This document shows, piece after piece, positions 34,360-42,541 of a stretch of DNA of 64,000 bases. The stretch covers positions 95,593 to 159,592 of the forward strand of contig CAIKVT010000081.1 of the NCBI GenBank assembly GCA_903830945.1, in the 5' to 3' direction. The first letter of the stretch is position 1; each line of letters starts with the position of its first letter. Origin of the DNA: an uncultured Elusimicrobia bacterium (GTDB lineage: Bacteria > Elusimicrobiota > Elusimicrobia > UBA1565 > UBA9628). The notes under the pieces are model-generated. The model saw only the letters and a list, made by a program, of their open reading frames with translations, searched no databases and was not told where the DNA came from. The translations under genes and the position numbers were made by a program.

Positions 34360-34401
34360 ATTATGCAACGCGCGTCTCGCCCCGGCCTTGACCTAAGTCA
34401 A
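34360..34401 (-). promoter_or_regulatory. FNR/DNR/HcpR-type operator and -10 of the hcp operon
   Basis: The palindrome TTGAC-CTAA-GTCAA occupies 34388-34401 (arms extend to 6 bp, CTTGAC/GTCAAG). On the minus strand CATAAT lies at 34365-34360, predicting a start at about 34353. The palindrome centre (34394.5) is then at -41.5, the class II activator position of CRP/FNR proteins. Confidence 0.75.
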
Positions 34402-34754
34402 GCGCCGGTCGAGGCTGCGAAGGCCAGGTGCGTCTTGATGGCGGCGCTGAACTTACTGTTGACGACCGCGAAGCGTTCCCCAAGCTCGGCACTGTGTTCG
34501 GCGCCAAGAGTTTCCTCAGCCATCGGGTCCCGGCCCGAACCGGTGACTTCGTGTTTTTTGTAACTTACGGCAAAAAGCAAGGCGCCCACACATTTGATGA
34601 GGGGATAACGCAGAAGGGGGTGCTGTCCTGGCAATCGTAACCCCAGCAGGAACTCTCTGGTAAAGCGGTCAAAGAATGGATCAATCATGACGAGCTAATA
34701 AATACCATCCACCTGTTTCTGCGTACTTCGCCGACTTGTCCCTACGCCTATCTG
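34402..34754. other. Gap of about 350 bp without a supported gene
   Basis: Overlapping open frames exist on both strands (for example a 96-codon frame on the minus strand ending at 34398), but neither has a ribosome binding site or recognisable domain. A minus-strand gene ending inside the FNR-type box would be unusual. Confidence 0.5.
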
Positions 34755-34823
34755 GGGCCGAAATCTCGATGGGGAAAAAAGAAGCGGCGGCTAACTTCAG
34801 CCGCCGCTATTTTGCAGCATCAC
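34755..34823. repeat. Copy D of the four-copy intergenic hairpin element
   Basis: GGCCGAAATCTCGATGGGGA, an A-tract, the perfect hairpin AGCGGCGGCT (34783-34792)/AGCCGCCGCT (34799-34808), then ATTTTGCAGCATCAC. The last 45 bases are nearly identical to copy C. Confidence 0.8.
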
Positions 34824-34893
34824 TCAAATCCTCCGCGAGTCCGACGCTGTTCAAAACGCATCCGGGCTATTATATGAGTTTCCGTTCGGCGTT

Positions 34894-35175
34894 TTGAACG
34901 GGCAGGCAGGGCAGAAGCGCATTCTGATGCCTGACGAATGTGAAAAGCTCCGGCAGGCGCATGTTCGGCCTTCCCGTGAATCTCTGATTCGGGCAGCGCA
35001 TGAGCGGGCCCAGAAGATCAATCAGAGACTTGAGTCCACGCCGGGTTTAAGCCGAGCGGCGATCGCCAGGGAACTCAACGTCAGTCGCGCTCGGGTGACG
35101 CAGATGCTACGCCGCTTCCAGAAGCCGCATCAGATCCCATTGTGCTTGCACCGACCGTTATCCACATCTGAATGA
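34894..35175 (+). CDS. HTH protein resembling the helix-turn-helix module beside serine recombinases
   Basis: The 93-codon frame has a clear HTH: TPGLSRAAIARELNVSRARV followed by TQMLRRF, preceded by SLIRAAHERAQKINQRLES. This arrangement occurs at the ends of, or next to, serine recombinase genes. The 3' end overlaps the convergent DUF5677 gene by 95 bp, so the frame is probably a truncated remnant rather than a working regulator. It marks the left side of the tRNA-Asn island. Confidence 0.45.
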   Translation: MNGQAGQKRILMPDECEKLRQAHVRPSRESLIRAAHERAQKINQRLESTPGLSRAAIARELNVSRARVTQMLRRFQKPHQIPLCLHRPLSTSE

Positions 35176-35935
35176 GCGGTTCCGCTTCGGGAATCTGCTT
35201 GAGTGCATCGGCACAGCGCGGGAATACAGTCGAAAAGAGGCGAATCATATGTGCCATCGCGATCGTGAGGACTCCGAGAGAGCCGGCGACTAGCAGCTTC
35301 TGGGCATCCGCCGTTCGCGCCTGCTGTACCTGCAACACGCTAAGATAGCCCGAGTGGGCGTATGAACAAAGGTAACTGTAGAACGTGTCAGCGTGATTTT
35401 CATCAAGTCCCATCTCCTTTCCGATCTCGGCCCAGCCGGCCATCTTCCACCGCTGCTTAAAGAGGACGCCGTTTTGTTGCTTCGGCGTCAAGGCAGCGAA
35501 AACACGATTCGCGCGCAGCTTCACCTGAAGGCGTTCAATGAAGGCGCTCTCTTCTGCGAGCTTTCGCCTGCCCTCTTCAGACGTTGGGGTGAATTCCTGC
35601 CTCGCCATCAGATCAGCGAGCATCCAAGCGTCGTGGCGAAAGTTTAGCTCATCCTCGTCGGAAGTCGCGGCAAAGAGATAATAGAAGGTCAGTACCGACT
35701 CCAAAGCGGCCCGGATGATGACGTTGATGCTGGTTGGGTCCGTGAAATCGGCTTTGAGCTCCTGCAATCTAGTCCCGCGGCATAACGCCTGAGCGCTGAT
35801 GCAGTGTGAAATGAACTTTACGGCCAAGCTCTCGGCGTTGGCGAGGCGCTCGTTGATTGGCTGGCCGACGTTGGCCTCGGCAATGGCTGAAAGGATACGG
35901 GTGAGCCTCAGGCAGTGGGCGGCGCTCTCTATCAT
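35081..35935 (-). CDS. DUF5677-family protein
   Basis: A 284-residue helical protein. Diagnostic-looking segments are SLAVKFISHCISAQALCRGT, SINVIIRAALESVLTFYYLF (R-x-x-x-E), and YSYLCSYAHSGYLSVLQVQQ with the conserved Y/H. DUF5677 proteins are of unknown function, common on mobile elements. The C-terminal tail (GSDAASGSGVASASPERD) is low-complexity and overlaps the opposing HTH frame, so the true end may have been altered. Confidence 0.7.
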   Translation of the reverse strand: MIESAAHCLRLTRILSAIAEANVGQPINERLANAESLAVKFISHCISAQALCRGTRLQELKADFTDPTSINVIIRAALESVLTFYYLFAATSDEDELNFRHDAWMLADLMARQEFTPTSEEGRRKLAEESAFIERLQVKLRANRVFAALTPKQQNGVLFKQRWKMAGWAEIGKEMGLDENHADTFYSYLCSYAHSGYLSVLQVQQARTADAQKLLVAGSLGVLTIAMAHMIRLFSTVFPRCADALKQIPEAEPLIQMWITVGASTMGSDAASGSGVASASPERD

Positions 35936-36006
35936 CGTCCGCTCATGCGAGCCAACTGAATTCGGGCGGCAGGCGACCCTGGATCACGGCCACATTGATT
36001 GCGAGA

Positions 36007-37674
36007 CTAAAATCCCAAAATCTTCTTAAATTCTGCAAGGCGAGATGGCGGGGCTTGAAGCAATCGTATCATCTCCGCAGACTCCGCAAGGTCCAGGGGC
36101 GTTTTTCCGGCATTATCCCTAACATCCTTGAGGGCACCGGATTTAATCAGAAGCTCCGCCGCCTCCAACTTGTTCCATCGTGCCGCCACGTGTAGCGGTG
36201 TCTCCCCATTTTCGTCTTTCCCAGAGACATGCGCCCCAGCAGACAACAGGGCTTCCAGTATTTTTCTTGCAAATACCGGTTCGCGGGCAAACCTCGGCAA
36301 AAGTTTCTCTTTTCTTGGCGACATCAAAATTGCCATATGTAGTGGAGGGACCATGCCCATCCCACGAAATCCCGATTGCCCTTTTTGATTAGGGTCGGCC
36401 TTGTGTTCCAACAGATATAAAACGGCTGGGTAAGTTGTTTCCATCGAGGGCTGCTTTATCGCATCTACCAGAGCAGTCTCGCCGTCATTGCCTGCGCTGT
36501 TTACATAAGCACCGTCATGAATCGCAGAATCCATGGCTTTTATGTCACCATCACTTGCGGCTCCGCGCAGGCGCAATTGAGCATTTATCCTCGGCAAGGC
36601 CCTCCTAGCCCCATATTTCGCCAGTAAATCGGCGATCTCCGGATGCCCATGTTTGGCTGCTACTTCAATCGGTGTTCCTTCTTCTATGGGCTCTGTCGCG
36701 CTTACACCGTGCTCAAGTAATACCCGCGTGTATTCTTTGAGTCCGCAAGCAATAGGAGACCAGAGGATGCCTGAGTCGGCCCACTGAATTTTCAGCCCAT
36801 GCTTGAATAAAGACTGCAACGCATCGACAAGATCGCTTTCTTTTAAGTTGCTGTGTTCCAAGAAACACGCCATCATGGATAGATCCCCAAGGACTGTCGA
36901 GTGTATTTTGTTAGGAAAAATTCTATTCGGATTAGCACCCCTGCTTATAGCGGCCTTGACCTTCGCCACATCGAACGTGTCCGGATCGAGCGCCTGTTCC
37001 AAACTTAGATCAGCCACTGCATGAACTGCGTCCTGCAACGATTTACGCGATTCGGTGTCTGCTTGGCCCCTGTCCAGCTTTACCTTCACCCTATTCATGA
37101 TCCGTTCGACTTCCTGGCGTTTCTCTTCGCTGGCAGCGGCCACTCCGCGACCTCGCTGTAATGCCTGGAGGTCAGCGGACAATTTTGCGTATGCAGCCTT
37201 CATTGACTCCAAGTCGGAGCCTATCTGAGTGATCCTCTTGTCGAGACGTTCGAGTAGCTGGCTACGGAACTTAGCGTTCTCGGCCAGAAAACTTTGAGCT
37301 TTTTCCTTTTGGACCCGGACCAGGACATAGCTATAGCCGTTGCAACGCGCCTGGTCGTCCTGCTCCCATCCGGCAAGCGGAGTTTGGGTCAGAATAGAAT
37401 CGACGGCCTCGGCTACTGCGGCTCGACCGCGCCCAGGACCAGCAATCGTCGCAACTTGTTTCTCGTCCCAGCCATCTATGCTGCCGCTGACCTGTTTCCC
37501 GAGGTTCCTAACGGCTGCCTCCCGCGCCCTATCTGGATCGGAGTCTCGCGCAACGCCGTAGAACCATTCCCTGTCTCGTGGTAACGAGGCATAAAAACTC
37601 GGCGGCGAACAGTCCTCGGCTGAAACACTCCCAGCGGTCCAGAAAAGGAGAATGACGAAAATATTGATCTTCAT
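36007..37674 (-). CDS. Exported LPP20-like / coiled-coil / ankyrin-repeat protein
   Basis: A 555-residue protein with a signal peptide (IFVILLFWTAGSVSA). Residues about 30-125 resemble the LPP20 lipoprotein domain (FYGVARDSDPDRAREAAVRN, YSYVLVRVQKEKAQ). A coiled coil follows (about 130-200). From about 230 to 545 there are ankyrin repeats, clearest near the end (ENGETPLHVAARWNKLEAAE, NAGKTPLDLAESAEMIRLL). The ATG overlaps the stop of the upstream YhcG-type nuclease as ATGA, so the two are translated together. A secreted ankyrin protein coupled to a nuclease is unusual; it lies inside the tRNA-Asn island. Codons are less GC-rich than in the flanking genes. Confidence 0.75.
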   Translation of the reverse strand: MKINIFVILLFWTAGSVSAEDCSPPSFYASLPRDREWFYGVARDSDPDRAREAAVRNLGKQVSGSIDGWDEKQVATIAGPGRGRAAVAEAVDSILTQTPLAGWEQDDQARCNGYSYVLVRVQKEKAQSFLAENAKFRSQLLERLDKRITQIGSDLESMKAAYAKLSADLQALQRGRGVAAASEEKRQEVERIMNRVKVKLDRGQADTESRKSLQDAVHAVADLSLEQALDPDTFDVAKVKAAISRGANPNRIFPNKIHSTVLGDLSMMACFLEHSNLKESDLVDALQSLFKHGLKIQWADSGILWSPIACGLKEYTRVLLEHGVSATEPIEEGTPIEVAAKHGHPEIADLLAKYGARRALPRINAQLRLRGAASDGDIKAMDSAIHDGAYVNSAGNDGETALVDAIKQPSMETTYPAVLYLLEHKADPNQKGQSGFRGMGMVPPLHMAILMSPRKEKLLPRFAREPVFARKILEALLSAGAHVSGKDENGETPLHVAARWNKLEAAELLIKSGALKDVRDNAGKTPLDLAESAEMIRLLQAPPSRLAEFKKILGF

Positions 37675-38798
37675 TTGGGCTTGTCCTGGCTACGATCTTC
37701 ACGTTTTAGCTCCGCCTCAAACTCCCGGATTGTGGGCAATGTGCCCTTGAGTTTCTCGGGGAGCGCCTTCGTTAGACGATACGCCGATACTCCAATGGGC
37801 CTCGGCGTTCCGCGTAGCGCATACTCCACCACAAGACGTTTTCTCGCCTTGCACAAGACGATGCCGATTGTCGGGTTATCATCCTTGTGGCGCAGCCGGT
37901 CGTCCACAGCCGAAAGATAGAAATTCATCTTGCCAGCGTATTCCGGCTTGAACGGGGTGTTCTTCAACTCAATCACCACATAGCAGCGCAGGCGCAGGTG
38001 GTAGAAGAGCAGGTCGATATAAAAATCATCGCCCTCGACCTCCAGGTGAACTTGCCGGCCCACGAAAGCGAAGCCGACGCCGAGTTCAAGTAGAAACCGT
38101 TGAATATGATTAAGGAGTCCCTGTTCCAGCTCCCGCTCCTTGGCGTCAGCGGCCAGGGTGAGGAAGTCGAAGGTATAGGGGTCCTTGAGGGCCTGCTGGG
38201 CCAAGTCGGACTGCTGCGGCGGAAGGGTCTGCTTAAAGTTGGTGACGGCCTTGCCCTGTCGCTCGTAAAGGCCAGACTCGATTTGATGGACCAGCACGGG
38301 TCGGCTCCAGCCGTGCTCGATGGTCATCTTGGCGTACCAAAGGCGCTTGATCGGGTCTTTCAGTTTGAAGAGGAGTTCCTGGTTTTGGCCCCAGGGAATT
38401 TCAGTCACGACCCGTGGCGGATTTATCCCATCTAATTCAGTCACGGGCCGTGACTGAATTGAGGCGTCCTCGCTGTAGGCCAGGTAGAAGGCCCTCATCC
38501 GTCTTACGTTTTCGGGCGAGAATCCGCCCACTCCAGGAAACGCAGCCTGCAGATCTCGGGCCAAGCGGTCGACCACGGCCTTGCCCCAGCCTTCGTTGCG
38601 TTGACGCTCAACGATGGACTTGCCGAGGTCCCAATAGAGGAGAATCAACTCCCGGTTCGCTGAAAGGACGGCCTTGACCTGCGCCGCGCGGATGCGGGAC
38701 TTGATGCCCTCCAGGAATTCCTGGTAGTTGGCCGGCAACCCTGCCATTCGTGCAACAGGTTGTTGCACTATTGACTGCGAATTCTTTTTAGCGGGCAT
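37671..38798 (-). CDS. PDDEXK nuclease-domain protein of the YhcG/DUF1016 family
   Basis: A 375-residue protein. The N-terminal DUF1016 region has ANRELILLYWDLGKSIVERQ and GFSPENVRRMRAFYLAY. The C-terminal nuclease region has FYIDLLFYHLRLRCYVVIEL (D...VIELK, the PD-(D/E)xK core) and DNPTIGIVLCKARKRLVVEY. Members are found on mobile elements and beside restriction systems and are thought to act on DNA ends or branched DNA. The ATG at 38798 is used. Upstream is an IS630 remnant. The stop codon overlaps the start of the ankyrin gene. Confidence 0.88.
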   Translation of the reverse strand: MPAKKNSQSIVQQPVARMAGLPANYQEFLEGIKSRIRAAQVKAVLSANRELILLYWDLGKSIVERQRNEGWGKAVVDRLARDLQAAFPGVGGFSPENVRRMRAFYLAYSEDASIQSRPVTELDGINPPRVVTEIPWGQNQELLFKLKDPIKRLWYAKMTIEHGWSRPVLVHQIESGLYERQGKAVTNFKQTLPPQQSDLAQQALKDPYTFDFLTLAADAKERELEQGLLNHIQRFLLELGVGFAFVGRQVHLEVEGDDFYIDLLFYHLRLRCYVVIELKNTPFKPEYAGKMNFYLSAVDDRLRHKDDNPTIGIVLCKARKRLVVEYALRGTPRPIGVSAYRLTKALPEKLKGTLPTIREFEAELKREDRSQDKPK

Positions 38799-38849
38799 GA
38801 TCGAAATCGCTCCGAGTTCCTGAGATGACTTGCTGGAGGCCCCCCTCAC

Positions 38850-39150
38850 TGGTTGTTGGGCTTTCCTGGGACTTATACTTCTTTGGCCGGCCCGGAATCG
38901 GCTTGGTCATGAGGCCAGCCAGACCTTCTCGGGCGAACCGGTAGCGCCAGAGCTTGACCGTGTTACGGCTGATTTTCAGCTGCTTGGCAATCATGTAATT
39001 GGTCTGGCCCCGCGCCGCCCGCATGACGATGTCCACCCGGATTATGACGCGCCGGGAGAACCCCATGCTCAAGGTCCCTTTGTGCCATTTCCCCAAAATC
39101 CTCCTATGCTGGAGGGTCAACTTGATGGGGACCGACTGTCTCCGGGCCAT
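38850..39150 (-). pseudogene. IS630-type transposase N-terminal remnant
   Basis: The frame has an HTH (IVMRAARGQTNYMIAKQLKI, SRNTVKLWRYRFAREGLAGL) and the typical GLAGLMTKPIPGRPKKY linker of IS630-family transposases, then stops making sense before the DDE catalytic domain. It runs into the upstream region of the YhcG-type gene. It is a leftover of an insertion. Confidence 0.6.
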
Positions 39151-39594
39151 TGGTCAAGGGATTCTAGCATATGGTCAGATTTTTTCAAGAAGCGGCATTT
39201 TTTGACCCGTTTTATGGATATCTCAAAACACAGGGCCCCCTGGTCAGATGTTTTTCCTGCCGCTCGTCGTGACTTTAAAAATTGTTGGGCTCTCAATTGA
39301 ATATATAAGTAGGGGCTCTCTAAGGAATCTCCCGAATCTGAGCCCATGAATCCTTGCCTTGTAATTCGATTACTAAGTAGAGGGAGCCTTGCCGCTGACC
39401 GCGGCGCGGATGTGCGGAAATACAGGGCTCAAACGCATAAAGGTGTGTAGGGATAGCCCGCGATAAGAAGCGGAAGACATCATGGGCCGTGCGACATTTG
39501 TCAACGAAATGGCCGGCTCACGCGCATAATGTTAGGGGGGCTCCTTTTTATCGGAGTGGCCTTGGGAGGGCTCTTTGTAGCAGTGGTGTCTTGA
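39151..39594. other. Gap of about 440 bp, AT-richer than its surroundings, no gene
   Basis: No frame has domain or start signals. It lies between the IS630 and serine-recombinase remnants and probably holds decayed mobile-element DNA. Confidence 0.5.
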
Positions 39595-39854
39595 GTGGTG
39601 AAAACGGTGGCGTTCTCTTGGCGGGGTTTCCGCCAGTGGTTATCCGACGGAACCTGGAGAACTTCTCCCTGGTCTTCGGGAAGCTGACTCCCGAGAGGCA
39701 GAAGGAGTTGGTGGCCCTGCTAGTTCAGGAAGTGTCCTATTCGCAGCAGGACCAAAAAATAAAACTGACCTTGCGTCCCCTCCCCGACCTCGACTTGCGA
39801 GTCGAAGGGCACAAGATCAGTTTTGATGAGCGTACAGATTGGCTCCGGGCGTAG
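39595..39854 (+). pseudogene. Serine-recombinase C-terminal remnant running into tRNA-Asn
   Basis: The frame reads VVIRRNLENFSLVFGKLTPE, RQKELVALLVQEVSYSQQDQ and KIKLTLRPLPDL, the end of a large serine recombinase. The catalytic N-terminal domain is missing. Its last codons and stop overlap the 3' end (CCA side) of tRNA-Asn, as expected for an integrase abutting its attachment site. Confidence 0.55.
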
Positions 39855-39914
39855 GACTCGAACCTACAACCTTGCCGTTAACAGCGGCCTGCTCCACCAT
39901 TGAGCTAGCCCGGA
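39840..39914 (-). tRNA. tRNA-Asn (GTT)
   Basis: The minus strand gives a full cloverleaf: acceptor TCCGGGC/GCCCGGA, D-arm with TAGCTCAATGGTGGAGCA, anticodon loop CTGTTAA (GTT), T-arm with GTAGGTTCGAGTCCTAC and an encoded CCA. The 3' end overlaps the recombinase remnant and is a likely phage or island attachment site. Confidence 0.95.
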
Positions 39915-39925
39915 TTGAAGTGATA

Positions 39926-39955
39926 ATTCTAGCAGAAATCTATGCCGGCTTCCAA
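39926..39955 (-). promoter_or_regulatory. Promoter of tRNA-Asn
   Basis: On the minus strand: -35 TTGGAA (39955-39950), 18-bp spacer, TGC and -10 TAGAAT (39931-39926). A start near 39919 is a few bases before the tRNA 5' end. Confidence 0.6.
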
Positions 39956-40042
39956 GGTCGCCAGGGTTCGCGTGGTTCGCGAGGCCGTCAGGCCAGCGGG
40001 ATTTCTCTTGATTTTTCCCGCCCTAACGGTTATCCTTTCGAC

Positions 40043-41101
40043 ATGCCAAAAATTGAATTCGACATGGCCATCCTATTAGGAGACGTGGCCTCCCGAGGCG
40101 GATCGGACCTCCACCTCATTCACGGCGTCCCTCCCATCGCGCGCATCTCGGGGGATATCGGGTCCCTTCCTTATCCGGTCATGACATCTGAGGTCATCCG
40201 GGAGCTTCTGCAGCCTTACCTCGACGAGTATCAACGCGACTTGCTCAAAAGGGAGAATCGGGTCAATTGCGCGCATACCATCAACGACGGTCGCTTCCGT
40301 TTCAGCATTTACATGGCCCAGGGCACCTTCGGTGCCTCGATCCGGGTCCTGCCCACGAAGAACTATCCCCTCTCCGCGCTGGGCTTGCCCCCCGTGGTGG
40401 GCACCTTCGTGCACAAGAAGTCGGGTATCATCTTCGTCACGGGTGCTACGGGCAGCGGCAAGAGCACGACCATGGCCGCCATGCTGGAATGGTTCAACCA
40501 GACCGGTCGTCCCGGCAAGATCATCACCATCGAGGACCCTATCGAGACCATCTTCAAGCCCTGCCGCTCGATTTTTGTCCAGCGCGAGGTGGGCGTAGAC
40601 ACCCCCTCATTCGACGCCGGCATCCTTGACTCGCTGCGCCAGGATCCAGACGTGCTCTGTATTGGCGAGATGCGCGATCAGAAGTCCATTTTTGCGGCCA
40701 TGCTCGCGGCCGAGACCGGGCATCTGGTCCTGACCACCCTGCACACGCGCGACGCGTCCAAGACGGCTCAGCGCATCGTCTCGGCCGTCCCGGCGGGTGA
40801 GCAGGACGTCATCCGGGAACAACTGGCCATGACCCTGGAAGCGGTCATCTCCCAGGAGCTTTTGCCTCGGGCCGATGGCAAGGGGCTAGTCGTCTCCTGC
40901 GAGATCCTTATCGCCACACAGGCCGTGCGCCAGATGATCCGCGAGAACAAGCTGGACATGATCAACGATGCGATCCAATCCGGCGGCCAGCTTGGGATGA
41001 TATCCAAGGACAACTCCATCAAGAACCTCTTCGCTAAGAAGATCATCACGCGTGAGGTGGCTCTGGAGCACATGCGCAGTCCCGAGACCCTCGGGCGCTG
41101 A
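40043..41101 (+). CDS. pilT: Type IV pilus twitching ATPase PilT
   Basis: A 352-residue ATPase that drives pilus retraction. Walker A is GATGSGKST (134-142), the Asp box follows (ITIEDPIE), Walker B is DPDVLCIGEMRD, and the His box is TGHLVLTTLHT. AIRNLIRE is replaced by a diverged C-terminus. The ATG at 40043 is chosen: the open frame extends upstream, but only by reading the tRNA-Asn gene. No Shine-Dalgarno sequence is seen. The next gene, a cyclic-nucleotide-binding protein, begins directly after the stop codon, so the two are coupled. Confidence 0.93.
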   Translation: MPKIEFDMAILLGDVASRGGSDLHLIHGVPPIARISGDIGSLPYPVMTSEVIRELLQPYLDEYQRDLLKRENRVNCAHTINDGRFRFSIYMAQGTFGASIRVLPTKNYPLSALGLPPVVGTFVHKKSGIIFVTGATGSGKSTTMAAMLEWFNQTGRPGKIITIEDPIETIFKPCRSIFVQREVGVDTPSFDAGILDSLRQDPDVLCIGEMRDQKSIFAAMLAAETGHLVLTTLHTRDASKTAQRIVSAVPAGEQDVIREQLAMTLEAVISQELLPRADGKGLVVSCEILIATQAVRQMIRENKLDMINDAIQSGGQLGMISKDNSIKNLFAKKIITREVALEHMRSPETLGR

Positions 41102-41566
41102 GTGCCCGTGCCGACCATGTCCGACGAGCCTATGCGCATCGTCTGTGATGACTACTTCGCTAAGTTTCTTGCCGGAGTGCTGCGCCTGGAGGACTTTTTT
41201 CCTGAGTTCCGGGTCTCTCACATCGGCAAATGTTTCCCGCGCAGCGGCCTCTATGTCTATCCCAACGGCTGCCACGTCGTTGAGCAGGGAGACCGGGGCC
41301 GCGACATCTATATCATCTACACCGGCGCAGTCGAGATCCTTCAGATCCTGGGCAGCGCTGCGGCGGATCTGGCGCGTCTTGGCCCCGGCGACATTCTGGG
41401 TGAGATCGCTCTGCTGCGGGATGGGGTGCGCGTGGCTACTGCCGTGGCCGGCGGCGAGACGCAGATCTTCCGGCTGGTCTTCGAGGACATGCAGTACCTG
41501 CTCCAGCATAACCCGTCTCTGTGCGAGCACCTGCGCGCGCTCGCGGCCAAGCGCCTGGGCGCCTAG
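41102..41566 (+). CDS. Cyclic-nucleotide-binding-domain protein coupled to pilT
   Basis: A 154-residue single CAP_ED domain without HTH or output domain: VSHIGKCFPRSGLYVYPNGC, VVEQGDRGRDIYIIYTGAVE, the phosphate-binding cassette PGDILGEIALLRDGVRVAT, and a C-terminal helix. The cassette Glu and Arg (GEIALL..G.R.A) are kept, so it probably binds cAMP, cGMP or a related nucleotide. Start is GTG right after the pilT stop. It may report nucleotide levels to the retraction motor. Confidence 0.85.
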   Translation: MPVPTMSDEPMRIVCDDYFAKFLAGVLRLEDFFPEFRVSHIGKCFPRSGLYVYPNGCHVVEQGDRGRDIYIIYTGAVEILQILGSAAADLARLGPGDILGEIALLRDGVRVATAVAGGETQIFRLVFEDMQYLLQHNPSLCEHLRALAAKRLGA

Positions 41567-41569
41567 CGC

Positions 41570-42535
41570 ATGGTCGTCAATGCATTTCCTGATGACGGTC
41601 CCATGACGACTAACGTACCTTCAGATGCTCGTCAGGGCGGCGTTGCATCCGCGCCGTCGCAGTACCGGTGCGCTGCCAAGCGCCGGATGCGGCCCGGACC
41701 TTCCGGCTGGCTCATCGCCGCTTCTCTGCTGGCCTTGCTCGCTCGGGGCCTTGCGGCCGATGAGGTGGAGTGCCCGGCCGGCACCGAGCGCATCCATACG
41801 GACAACCCTTACGAACCTTTTAAGTGCGCACCTAAAGGTAATCGTCGCAAAGGCGGCCTGTCGTCTGGTTTTGGCCCGGTGGGGTTCGCCGTCAAGCTCC
41901 GCTGTCCTCAGGGCTCACGCCCGGTGATGACCCCGGGCGCCCTGCAACCTTATCGTTGCGTTACGAGCTCTTGGACGGCCGCGGATCCCGACCTTGCGCC
42001 CGACCTGGACGCGCAAGGCCGGGCTCGGTCCTGGAAGGCCTGGCCGGAGCCGGTGGCCGCGGGGAGGGCCGCTGCTCCACCCCGGGAGGCCGGCCGCGTC
42101 GGGGCCAAGTCTTACACGCGTTACGCGATCACCGGCGAGGTTTCCTTCGATTATCCCCGTGACTGGCATCTCACGGACGCTTGGAAGGACGAGCCGCCTA
42201 CCATCTACGTGGTCCATGATACGGCCAGCGGCGGCAAGCAGGTGAGCATGACATTGATCGCCGCCAAGCCGGAGCAGGCCGGCTACCAGAGCATGGAGCT
42301 GTCCATCCTGAAGGAGAAGGAGTGGCAGAATGCGGTCCAGGAAAAAGGAGAGGGGCGAGTGGCAGGGCTGCGGGCGAGGTTCGTGTCGGTGACAGGCACC
42401 AGCCGCAGCGCGTATTTAGATCGAGGCGACGGGCGCTACCTCACCATTAATTACAGCGCACCAGCGGATCGTTACGAGGCCTACCTGCCCGCTTTTCAGC
42501 GCCTGCTCAAGTCATTGCGTGTGATCTCGCCTTGA
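41570..42535 (+). CDS. Exported protein with PsbP-like C-terminal domain
   Basis: A 321-residue protein. A hydrophobic signal segment (SGWLIAASLLALLARGLAA) lies at about 45-63; the true start may be one of the internal ATGs (for example near 41603). Two Cys-pair segments follow (VECPAGTERIHTDNPYEPFKC, LRCPQGSRPV...YRC). The C-terminal 150 residues (SFDYPRDWHLTDAWKDEPPT, SAYLDRGDGRYLTINYSAPA, LPAFQRLLKSLRVI) look like a PsbP/MOG1-type fold. It begins 3 nt after the cyclic-nucleotide-binding gene and shares its operon; its role in pilus function is unproven. Confidence 0.65.
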   Translation: MVVNAFPDDGPMTTNVPSDARQGGVASAPSQYRCAAKRRMRPGPSGWLIAASLLALLARGLAADEVECPAGTERIHTDNPYEPFKCAPKGNRRKGGLSSGFGPVGFAVKLRCPQGSRPVMTPGALQPYRCVTSSWTAADPDLAPDLDAQGRARSWKAWPEPVAAGRAAAPPREAGRVGAKSYTRYAITGEVSFDYPRDWHLTDAWKDEPPTIYVVHDTASGGKQVSMTLIAAKPEQAGYQSMELSILKEKEWQNAVQEKGEGRVAGLRARFVSVTGTSRSAYLDRGDGRYLTINYSAPADRYEAYLPAFQRLLKSLRVISP

Positions 42536-42541
42536 ACACGC

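Noticed and set aside
34398..34688. 96-codon minus-strand frame upstream of hcp
   Set aside because: It ends within the FNR-type box, lacks a ribosome binding site and has no recognisable domain.
39839..40042. N-terminal extension of PilT by 68 codons
   Set aside because: The extension is translated from the tRNA-Asn gene in antisense; the family N-terminus begins at the ATG at 40043.
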